Shown one piece after another: positions 16,164 to 23,242 of a stretch of 64,000 nt of DNA. Under the pieces are notes generated by a model. The model made no database searches, was not told the origin of the DNA, and worked only from the letters and a program-made list of their open reading frames with translations. Origin of the DNA: Citricoccus alkalitolerans (lineage in GTDB: Bacteria > Actinomycetota > Actinomycetes > Actinomycetales > Micrococcaceae); contig NZ_BAAALH010000001.1 of assembly GCF_039528175.1 (NCBI RefSeq), positions 186,001-250,000 on the forward strand, in the 5' to 3' direction. The stretch's first letter is position 1. Each line of letters starts with the position of its first letter. The position numbers and the translations under genes are program-made.

Positions 16164-18695
16164 TCAGCGGCGGAGGGACTCCGGCACCAGGGACCGGGGG
16201 AACCACCGGGCACGACGCCGGCCGGCCGGATCCGAGGCCTCCTCCAGTCCGGTGATGATCGCCAGGGCGGCCGCAGCCACGTCCTCGGCGCCCTCCGGGG
16301 GTGGCGCGCCCTCCGGGGCGTAGCGGGCCCAGGTGATCGCCTCGACCAGGGTGTGCGCGGCGTCCTCGAGGCCCGGTGACCGTCCTGACATCCCGGTGGA
16401 CTGGAGGTCCGGTGGCCGTCCCGCCACCCCAGCCACCTCAGTCATCACGGGCGCGTCCGCGCCACTCAGCTCAGCCGCGGCTGTCAGCCTCGCTGCGAAC
16501 GCCTGTTCCGACTCATGCGGCTTCCGGCCCTGTCCCAGGTCCACGGCGGTGTCCTCCACCTCCGCCCAGGCCCGGCGCACCGAACCGGAGGCCAGGCGTG
16601 CCTGCCGCCGCCGATGCCGCAGCCCGCGGGGGAAGACCACCAGCAGCAATCCCACGAGGATCGTACCCACCAGGACGAGCAGCGCCCCGACCGGGACTCC
16701 GGGGGTACCCGGGGTCCCTGGCCCGGCCGTGGTTCCGGGGCCGGCGTCCTCACCGGGGGTCTCCGGTTCCTCGGAGGCGGACGGGGAGGGAGAAGCTCCC
16801 TGGTCCTCCACCGAGGGATCGGGCGAGGCGGTGGGCCCCGCGGTGTCCTCGGACTGGGCGTAGGCCGGCACGCGGCCGACGCTCTGGGTGGGTTCGAAGG
16901 GCACCCAGCCGACCTGGTCGATGTAGAGCTCCGGCCAGGCGTGAGCACGGTCCGCCGTCACCCGGTGGCGCCCGTCCACCGCTCCGACCGGGGCGTACCC
17001 CACCACCACACGGGCCGGGATGTCCACGGACTGCGCCATCATCACCATGGCCGAGGCGAAGTGGATGCAGTACCCGGCGCCGGCCTCCAGGAACTGCTCC
17101 GTCAGCTCGAGGCCGGAACCGTCATAGCCCTGCTCCACTGGAGCCGTCTCCGAATAGGTGAAGTCGTCGGAGAGCAGGTGGTCCTGGAGCGCCACTGCCT
17201 GCTCCACCGGATTGTCCGTGCCCGCGGTGAGGTCCTCGGCGAGCTCCTGGACGGCGGAGCCCTCCAGTGCCGGGTCCGCACCCCACCGGTTGTACACACC
17301 CTGCGGGGCGACCGCGCCGGCACGGTCGGCCAGCTCCTCGAACGTCAGGTCCAGGGGCAACACGGCCGTCTGGTACGAGATCTCCACCGGGCTGGCCTCC
17401 TGGCGGTAGGCGCTGAAGGTGGTGGGGTCGACCTCCCATCCCCACTCGCCGACGATCGGCTCGATCGCCACCGTCTGGTCCGGCAGCGGAGCCCAGTTCC
17501 CGGTCCACCCGTCGAGGGACAGGGACACCAGGTCCCGTCTCGGCGGGGCATCGGTGACCCCGGCATCCCCAGTGCCGCTTGCACCGCCTGCCGCACCGGC
17601 ATCGCTTGCATCGCTTGCCGCCTCGGTCTCGTCGCCTTCGATCTCGGCGAGGTGGGCCGCGGCCGGGTAGAAGGAAGTGGTCGTCGGATCGCCGGCGTGT
17701 TGCGGCGGGTTCGCGTCCCAGGGGGAGGCCATCACGTCGTCCACCACGGCGGTGCGCAGATAGATGCCCAGGCCATCGTCCGTCTCATAGGTGATGCCCG
17801 CGTACCCTTGACCGCTGCGCAGCTCCTGGCTCAGGTCCGCCGCCGGGTTCACCGGCCCGGTGCCCTGACCGAGGATGAAGCGTTGACCCTCGGGTGCCAG
17901 CCCGGCGGACAGGAAGGGCAGGGTCAGCTGCGCCACGATCAAGGCCCCCACCGCGACGCCGGCCGCGGCCACCGTGCCCCAAACCGCCGTCCAGCCCCAT
18001 CCCGCCGCCCAGCGCCCTCGCGCGTCCGCCGGCCCTCCTGCGTCCGCCGGCCCTCCACGGCTCACTGTCTCGACCCCGACCGCGCCGACCGATGGACTGC
18101 TCACACCTGAACGGGTATCCGCCGCCAGCAGTCCCAGCCAGGCCGTGGCGGCGAGTGCCAGGGCTGGCCAGGGGGTGGACCCCGCCGTGATCGCGGCGGA
18201 TCCGGCGATCAGGGCCAGCGGGGGGAGGCCGGCGATGGCGGGGCAGCGCAGGCCCACGGCGATGGCATCGGTCACCAGGGCGGTCAGGGCCAGGACGGCG
18301 CCGACGCCGGCCAGCAGCGGCGCGCTGGTCTCCACCGGGATGGTGCCCGTCCAGATCGTCTCCCGCAGGTCGGCGGTGGAGGTGGTGATCGCGGCGAGGG
18401 TCTCCGGTTGTGGCGCCAGCCCGATCATCAGGGTCTCGGGCCACCACTGCCGGCACCAGAGCCACCCGGCGGCCAGTAGCCCTGCCAGCAACGGGCGCAC
18501 CATCCGGGGCCCCAGGCTGCGCACCACGGCCGCGGCGCCCAGCCCCACCACGGCTGGTCCGGCTGCTGGCCCCAGCCATGCGGCCACCGGTGCCCGGAAA
18601 GCGGCATCCACGGCCATGGCGGCGGACAACACTAGCACCGCGACCAGCACCGCCGGCAGCCACACGGTCCCGAACAGCCGACGGCCCCCGGTCAT
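16164..18695 (-). CDS. membrane-anchored transglutaminase-like protein (DUF3488/DUF4129 type)
   Basis: 843 residues. About six N-terminal membrane helices (1-235) are followed by an external region with the transglutaminase core: nucleophile in AGYCIHFASAMVMMAQSV (C543), histidine in DRAHAWPELYI (H585) and the GWVPFEPTQ strand. A Pro/Ser/Glu/Gly-rich linker (about 605-665), another helix (GALLVLVGTILVGLLLVV) and a cytoplasmic DUF4129-like tail follow. The ATG overlaps the DUF58 stop (ATGA); the longer open frame upstream is only overlap with that gene. Third gene of a moxR-DUF58-transglutaminase operon of unknown precise role, thought to act in envelope protein maturation. Confidence 0.88.
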   Translation of the reverse strand: MTGGRRLFGTVWLPAVLVAVLVLSAAMAVDAAFRAPVAAWLGPAAGPAVVGLGAAAVVRSLGPRMVRPLLAGLLAAGWLWCRQWWPETLMIGLAPQPETLAAITTSTADLRETIWTGTIPVETSAPLLAGVGAVLALTALVTDAIAVGLRCPAIAGLPPLALIAGSAAITAGSTPWPALALAATAWLGLLAADTRSGVSSPSVGAVGVETVSRGGPADAGGPADARGRWAAGWGWTAVWGTVAAAGVAVGALIVAQLTLPFLSAGLAPEGQRFILGQGTGPVNPAADLSQELRSGQGYAGITYETDDGLGIYLRTAVVDDVMASPWDANPPQHAGDPTTTSFYPAAAHLAEIEGDETEAASDASDAGAAGGASGTGDAGVTDAPPRRDLVSLSLDGWTGNWAPLPDQTVAIEPIVGEWGWEVDPTTFSAYRQEASPVEISYQTAVLPLDLTFEELADRAGAVAPQGVYNRWGADPALEGSAVQELAEDLTAGTDNPVEQAVALQDHLLSDDFTYSETAPVEQGYDGSGLELTEQFLEAGAGYCIHFASAMVMMAQSVDIPARVVVGYAPVGAVDGRHRVTADRAHAWPELYIDQVGWVPFEPTQSVGRVPAYAQSEDTAGPTASPDPSVEDQGASPSPSASEEPETPGEDAGPGTTAGPGTPGTPGVPVGALLVLVGTILVGLLLVVFPRGLRHRRRQARLASGSVRRAWAEVEDTAVDLGQGRKPHESEQAFAARLTAAAELSGADAPVMTEVAGVAGRPPDLQSTGMSGRSPGLEDAAHTLVEAITWARYAPEGAPPPEGAEDVAAAALAIITGLEEASDPAGRRRARWFPRSLVPESLRR

Positions 18696-19858
18696 GACCC
18701 GCCCTCCGCCACGAGCCAGCCGCCGGCCTCCAGCCGCTCGGCGGCATCCCGGCGGCCCTGCGTCCCGAACAGCACTGCCACGCGCTGCAGGTGGTGCGGC
18801 ACCGTGGCCAGCACGGGGAGGTCCTGCCCCACGGCGGTCCCGAGCAGGGCGACGACGGCGGCGGCCTCGCCCGGCAGTGCAGCCGGCCACGTGGCCTCCC
18901 GGAAGGACGCTTCGAGGGCAGCCGGTGCCAGGGATGGGTCCAGGGCGTGGCCGTCCTGGTCCATGAGCAGCACTTGGTGGCCGGTGTCCTGCAGCCGCAG
19001 GATCAGGGCGGCGGCAGCCTGCACGGCCCGTTCGAAACCGGGGGAACTCTGCCAGTGGCGGCCGGCACCACCGTCCACGTCGTGCCGCTCGGCGGCGAAG
19101 GAGACAGCCCGGCAGTCCAGGACGAGCACCGCCCAGGGGTCGTGAGCCCACTCCTCCTGGCGCACCATGAGACGGCCGGTCCTGGCGGTCGCTCCCCAGT
19201 GAACGCGGGTCAGCGCGTCCCCGTCCCGGTGCTCGCGGACCAGGAGGTCGTCGGGGGCGGCCTGGCTGCCCAGCAGGTCGGCGGCATCGTGCTCACCGAC
19301 GCCGGCCCGCAGGACCTGGTCGAGATCGTCGTCCTCCAGGGGGAGGGGCTCCACCTCGACCCGGCTCGTCCCGGCGACCTGGGCGTGGGCCAACCACAGG
19401 CCGAAGGGCCCGGACAGACGGGCCAGGGCCGGGCCGACGTCGTACACCCCGCGCTCGCGGGCCCGCCACCGGTAGCCCCCCTGCGGGACGGGAGCCCGCC
19501 GGCCGCCGGGGAGCGCATCTGCCAGGTTGGAGACCGCGGCATCGAAGGTGACATGCGCGCTGCCGCCCACCTGCAGTGCGCCGGGCACCACGGACCGCGT
19601 CAACCGGATGCGCCGGGCCAGCACGGTCCGGATGGCCAGCACGGCGCAGGAGATGCCCACGACGACGGCCAGGAAGAGTCCCAGCGCGACCGCCTCACGC
19701 CGGCCCAGAGTCAGCCCGGCCGCCACGAGGAGGGCCGCCGCCAGGGTCAGGGCCAGTCCGCGCGGCGTCGGCCGGGGCGCGGTCGGGGAAGAGACGTCAG
19801 CGGTGGTTAGACGGAAGGCACGTGGGGATGTGCGCCGGGTGGGGAGGGCGGAGGTCAT
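18692..19858 (-). CDS. DUF58 domain-containing protein
   Basis: 388 residues. Two adjacent N-terminal helices (about 33-75) anchor a beta-rich region and the DUF58 signature LLVREHRDGDALTRVHWGAT followed by ARTGRLMVRQEEW. DUF58 proteins have a von Willebrand A-like fold and are encoded with MoxR ATPases, where they are thought to be chaperone clients or metal-dependent partners. Here the gene sits between moxR (36 bases upstream) and the transglutaminase gene (4-base overlap), the standard arrangement. Confidence 0.88.
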   Translation of the reverse strand: MTSALPTRRTSPRAFRLTTADVSSPTAPRPTPRGLALTLAAALLVAAGLTLGRREAVALGLFLAVVVGISCAVLAIRTVLARRIRLTRSVVPGALQVGGSAHVTFDAAVSNLADALPGGRRAPVPQGGYRWRARERGVYDVGPALARLSGPFGLWLAHAQVAGTSRVEVEPLPLEDDDLDQVLRAGVGEHDAADLLGSQAAPDDLLVREHRDGDALTRVHWGATARTGRLMVRQEEWAHDPWAVLVLDCRAVSFAAERHDVDGGAGRHWQSSPGFERAVQAAAALILRLQDTGHQVLLMDQDGHALDPSLAPAALEASFREATWPAALPGEAAAVVALLGTAVGQDLPVLATVPHHLQRVAVLFGTQGRRDAAERLEAGGWLVAEGGS

Positions 19859-19893
19859 GGCGGCGGGGGATCGTCTCTGAACGGATCAGGACA

Positions 19894-20952
19894 TCACAGG
19901 CCGGCCGGAACCGGAACCGAGTGCAGGATCCGCTGCGTGGTCGCGTCGGCCTGAGCGGCCTCCTGCGTGGAGCGGCGACGGAGCATCAGCCGGTGCGGGA
20001 ACACCACGGGGACGACGCCCGCCACGTCCTGCGGCGTGGTGAAGGACCGGCCGCTGATCGCGGCCTCGGCCTTGGCGGCGCGCAGCAGCTGCAGTAGGGA
20101 CCGGGGGCTCGCACCGACGAGGACGTCCGGATGCTCACGGCTGGCACGCCCCAGGTCGATCACGTAGCGTGCGACGGCCTCGGAGACATGCACCCGGGAC
20201 ACGGCCTCGATCATCTGCAGGACCTCCTCCGTGGTGGTCACCGGAGCCAAGCGGTTCACGGGGGCGGAGGAGGGCAGCGGACCCTGGTGGGTGCGGAGCA
20301 TCTGCAGCTCGGCCTCCGGGCCCGGATAGCCCATGGTGATGCGAGCCATGAACCGGTCACGCTGGGCCTCCGGCAGGGGATAGGTCCCCTCGGACTCCAC
20401 GGGATTCTGGGTGGCCACCACCATGAACGGCTCCTCGAGCCGATGGGTGGTCCCGTCCACGGTGACCTGGTGCTCCTCCATGCACTCGAGCAGGGCTGAC
20501 TGGGTCTTGGCCGAGGCGCGGTTGATCTCATCCCCGATGACGATGTTGGCGAACACCGCTCCCGGGCGGAACTCGAAGGTGTGACGGTCCTGGTTGAACA
20601 CCGAGACGCCGGTCACGTCCCCGGGTAGCAGGTCGGGGGTGAATTGGATGCGATTGACCTTCCCGGCCACGGTCCGGGCGAGGGCCCGGGCCAGCAGGGT
20701 CTTGCCCACGCCGGGGACGTCCTCCACGAGCAGGTGCCCGCCGGCCAGCAGGACCAGCAGGGCGGTGCGGACCGCCTGATGCTTGCCGTCCACCACGGAG
20801 TCCATGGCGTCCAACATCGACCGGGTGGTGGTGGTGAGCCGCGCACCGCCCGGAGCCCAGGAGTCGTCCTGCTGGGGTCCGCTCCCGGGGCCGTCCTCCG
20901 GCCGTGGGCCTGCTCCGTCCTCGTGCTCCTGCCTGGCGGTTGACACGTCCAC
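19894..20952 (-). CDS. MoxR family AAA+ ATPase
   Basis: 352 residues with an AAA_3 core: Walker A EDVPGVGKTLLARALA (about residues 77-92), Walker B IVIGDEINRASAKTQSALLE, sensor segment MVVATQNPVESEGTYPLPEA and a C-terminal lid domain. MoxR ATPases are chaperones that remodel partner proteins, usually the DUF58 protein encoded next door. The GTG start at 20952 has AGGAGG four bases upstream. The first 35 residues are Gly/Pro/Asp-rich and variable. First gene of the operon. Confidence 0.93.
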   Translation of the reverse strand: MDVSTARQEHEDGAGPRPEDGPGSGPQQDDSWAPGGARLTTTTRSMLDAMDSVVDGKHQAVRTALLVLLAGGHLLVEDVPGVGKTLLARALARTVAGKVNRIQFTPDLLPGDVTGVSVFNQDRHTFEFRPGAVFANIVIGDEINRASAKTQSALLECMEEHQVTVDGTTHRLEEPFMVVATQNPVESEGTYPLPEAQRDRFMARITMGYPGPEAELQMLRTHQGPLPSSAPVNRLAPVTTTEEVLQMIEAVSRVHVSEAVARYVIDLGRASREHPDVLVGASPRSLLQLLRAAKAEAAISGRSFTTPQDVAGVVPVVFPHRLMLRRRSTQEAAQADATTQRILHSVPVPAGL

Positions 20953-20995
20953 GGATCCTCCTGGAATGGTGCGGTCCCCTCGGGACCCAGCCTAC

Positions 20996-21004
20996 TGGTA
21001 TGCT
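20996..21004 (+). promoter_or_regulatory. extended -10 promoter for rplY
   Basis: TGGTATGCT carries the TGn extension and a TATGCT hexamer. Transcription would begin near 21011, right at the 5' side of the foldable leader. No good -35 hexamer is visible. Confidence 0.45.
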
Positions 21005-21016
21005 GGTCCGCGTTGC

Positions 21017-21085
21017 CCAGGCGAGGGAGCTTTCAGCTCCGTGATCGACGAGGCTGCCGTACTGCACGGCCGTTTTCCTGCCTGG
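21017..21085 (+). ncRNA. candidate structured 5' leader of the L25 mRNA
   Basis: Three helices can form without overlap: an outer stem CCAGGC (21017-21022) with GCCTGG (21080-21085); an inner hairpin GGAGCT/AGCTCC (21026-21031 with 21035-21040); and GCCGT/ACGGC (21056-21060 with 21066-21070). The result is a multi-branched junction between the promoter and the L25 ribosome site. L25 genes in some bacteria have autoregulatory leaders; whether this is one is inference. Confidence 0.4.
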
Positions 21086-21138
21086 AAGGCCCGCCGCCAC
21101 CACCGTGGCCGCGGATGAAGAAGTACAGGAGGAACACC

Positions 21139-21744
21139 ATGAGCGACAACACCAAGATCCAGGTCACCCTGCGCGAGGACTTCGGCAAGGGAGCATCCCG
21201 CCAGGCGCGCCGCGACGGGCTGATCCCCGCGGTGGTCTACGGCCACGGCGGGGACCCCGTGCACCTGCTGATGCCGGCCCAGCAGACCTCCCTGGCCGTC
21301 CGTAACCCCAACGCCCTGCTGACCGTGGTCCGCGACGGCCAGGAGCACCTGGTGCTGCCGAAGGCCATCCAGCGCAACTTCATCAAGCAGACCATCGACC
21401 ACCTGGACCTCATCGTCGTCCAGCGGGGCGAGAAGGTCGTCGTGGACGTGTGGGTGCACGTCGAGGGTGAAGCCGCCCCGGGCACCACCTTCAACCTCGA
21501 AGAGGCCTCCGTGCCGGTGCTGGCCGATGCCACGCAGCTGCCGGAGAGCGTCACCATCAACATCGAGGGCCGCACCGCGGGCGAGCACATCCACGGTGCT
21601 GACGTCCAGCTGCCCGCCGGCTCCACCCTGGAGCTGGCCGACGACTACGTCATCGCCACCATCTCCGAGCTCACCGTCCAGGACCTGGGCGAGACTGAGG
21701 GTGAAGGCGTAGAGACCGCGGCCGCCGAGTCCACCGAGGGCTGA
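21139..21744 (+). CDS. rplY: 50S ribosomal protein L25/general stress protein Ctc
   Basis: 201 residues: an N-terminal L25 domain (about 1-95, with LREDFGKGASRQARRDGLIP and VVYGHG) that binds 5S rRNA loop E, plus the C-terminal Ctc/TL5 beta domain (about 100-185) and an acidic Ala/Glu tail. This is the long Ctc form usual in actinobacteria. The ATG at 21139 has a perfect AGGAGG seven bases upstream; the frame is open further upstream but covers the leader. pth follows 8 bases after the stop, a widely conserved pairing. Confidence 0.95.
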   Translation: MSDNTKIQVTLREDFGKGASRQARRDGLIPAVVYGHGGDPVHLLMPAQQTSLAVRNPNALLTVVRDGQEHLVLPKAIQRNFIKQTIDHLDLIVVQRGEKVVVDVWVHVEGEAAPGTTFNLEEASVPVLADATQLPESVTINIEGRTAGEHIHGADVQLPAGSTLELADDYVIATISELTVQDLGETEGEGVETAAAESTEG

Positions 21745-21752
21745 TTCCTCTC

Positions 21753-22379
21753 GTGACAACGCAGGGTACGGCGCGGGGGGCCGGTGCTCCGGCCTCCCCG
21801 CCATCCTCAGGTGCCTCCACCTGGCTGGTGGTCGGGCTCGGCAACCCCGGGCCCGACTACGCCCGTACCCGGCACAACGTCGGCCAGATGGTCATCGACG
21901 AACTGGCCGACCGCTTCGGGACGCGCCTGACCGCGCACAAGGCGGGCGCCGCCGTCGGGACGGCCCTTGCGGCGCCCGGCGGGCCCAAGCTCCTGCTCGC
22001 CAAGCCGGCCAGCTACATGAACGTGTCAGGGCGTCCCGTGGGCGCCCTGGCGCGGTTCTACTCCGTGGCCCCGGCGAACATCATCGTGGTGCACGACGAG
22101 ATCGACATCCCCTTCGACGCGCTGAAGCTGAAGACCGGCGGGAGCGAGGGCGGCCACAACGGCCTGAAGTCCATCTCCCAGGTGCTCGGCACCAAGGACT
22201 ACCTCCGCGTCCGCGTCGGCGTCGGGCGNNNNNNCGACTTCGTTCTGCGGCCCTTCAGCGCCGCCGAGCGCGAGCTGCTGCCCCTCCACCTGGACCGGGC
22301 GGCCGATGCCGTGGTCGAACTGGCCACCGCGTCCCTGGAGCAGGCCCAGCAGAAGTTCCATCCCGCGCCGACCCGCTGA
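21753..22379 (+). CDS. pth: peptidyl-tRNA hydrolase (contains a 6-N gap)
   Basis: Releases peptides from prematurely dissociated peptidyl-tRNA. Conserved family elements: WLVVGLGNPGPDYARTRHNV (with the catalytic His), LLLAKPASYMNVSG, IIVVHDEIDIPFDALKLKTG and GGHNGLKSI. The sequence has six undetermined bases at 22229-22234, right after RVRVGVG; family members usually have about eight residues between this point and DFVL, so the N-run likely stands for more bases than six. The frame continues correctly to a normal C-terminus. GTG start, directly downstream of rplY. The first 20 residues are an extension. Confidence 0.93.
   Translation: MTTQGTARGAGAPASPPSSGASTWLVVGLGNPGPDYARTRHNVGQMVIDELADRFGTRLTAHKAGAAVGTALAAPGGPKLLLAKPASYMNVSGRPVGALARFYSVAPANIIVVHDEIDIPFDALKLKTGGSEGGHNGLKSISQVLGTKDYLRVRVGVGXXXDFVLRPFSAAERELLPLHLDRAADAVVELATASLEQAQQKFHPAPTR
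22229..22234. other. assembly gap (6 N)
   Basis: Six undetermined bases inside pth. The number keeps the reading frame, but the comparison with the family suggests roughly 18 further bases are missing, so the gap size is probably nominal. Confidence 0.9.
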
Positions 22380-22414
22380 GCAGTGGTGCGGCATGGGTGC
22401 CGCCATCGGCTTCC

Positions 22415-23029
22415 TCAGTTCCGGCGGGCCACGTCTGCCAGGAGCCGCACCATGTGGTCCACGGCCGGCTCCAGGGCCTCGGCCATGGCCGGGTACGCCT
22501 CGTCCTCACGGCCATAGGGGTCCGGCAGGTCGATCGAGTCCAACGAGCCCCGGATGGCCGGGCGGTGCCGGGACAGGTGGCGGGCCAGTTCGCGGACCCG
22601 CTCCGGCAGGGTCGCGTCCGCGGAGGTGGGGCCAGTCCAGGCGGGCAGCGTCCCCGCCGCCAGCGCTGCGGCGGCCGCCCCGAACTCCAGCATGGTGAAG
22701 GACCGGTTGAGCGCCCCGGGCGTCTCCCGCAGGACGGCTGCCAGATGCTCGGAGGTCGCGCCAACGATCAGGTCCGCCTCCTTCACCTTTCGGCCGTTGA
22801 CCTGGGACGGTGAGTGCTCCCGCAAGGCCCGCAGGCCGGCGGCACGCTCGAGCGCATGGATCTGGGGCGGGACCGTGAGCCGCGGATTGACCTGCGTGCC
22901 CGCTGAGACGACCGCGTAGCTGCCGGGGACAGCCTGATCCAGCTCCCGGGCCAGCAGGTGGTGGCCGTAGGCGGAGCGGCAGATATTGCCCGTGCAGACG
23001 AAGAGCACGGTGGCTTGCTGATCGGTCAT
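22415..23029 (-). CDS. low-molecular-weight protein tyrosine phosphatase family
   Basis: 204 residues from the ATG at 23029. The N-terminal CX5R loop is intact (VLFVCTGNICRSAYGHHLL, residues about 8-26), and a general-acid loop is near the C-terminus (IDLPDPYGREDEAY). Length is somewhat above the usual 150-180 residues. Such enzymes dephosphorylate tyrosine on proteins including polysaccharide-export kinases; no tyrosine kinase gene is seen in this window. The frame is open 36 codons further upstream, but that part does not resemble the family. Convergent with pth. Confidence 0.88.
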   Translation of the reverse strand: MTDQQATVLFVCTGNICRSAYGHHLLARELDQAVPGSYAVVSAGTQVNPRLTVPPQIHALERAAGLRALREHSPSQVNGRKVKEADLIVGATSEHLAAVLRETPGALNRSFTMLEFGAAAAALAAGTLPAWTGPTSADATLPERVRELARHLSRHRPAIRGSLDSIDLPDPYGREDEAYPAMAEALEPAVDHMVRLLADVARRN

Positions 23030-23242
23030 GCTGAAGGGGGCCTTTCGAAGGTGGAGGGCGCCGTGAAGGGACGTGCCCCGACTGTCCATAGTAGTGAATG
23101 CCGCCGGCGATGGAGGTGCGAATGCCCGGCGGTCCATCCCGGCTTCCGGCCGGTAGATGAACCGATGGCATCAGGATGGTGCCGGCTCTGGCCCGGGCGA
23201 GGGGTAAGGACGTGAGCCGAGGTCGCCGCTTATGCTGAGCCG

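Noticed and set aside
16164..19151. 995-codon version of the transglutaminase gene
   Set aside because: The first 152 codons lie inside the DUF58 gene; the ATGA overlap at 18695 gives the natural start.
22388..22403. Hairpin GCGGCA/TGCCGC between pth and the phosphatase gene
   Set aside because: Only six base pairs and no T-tract; too weak to call a terminator.
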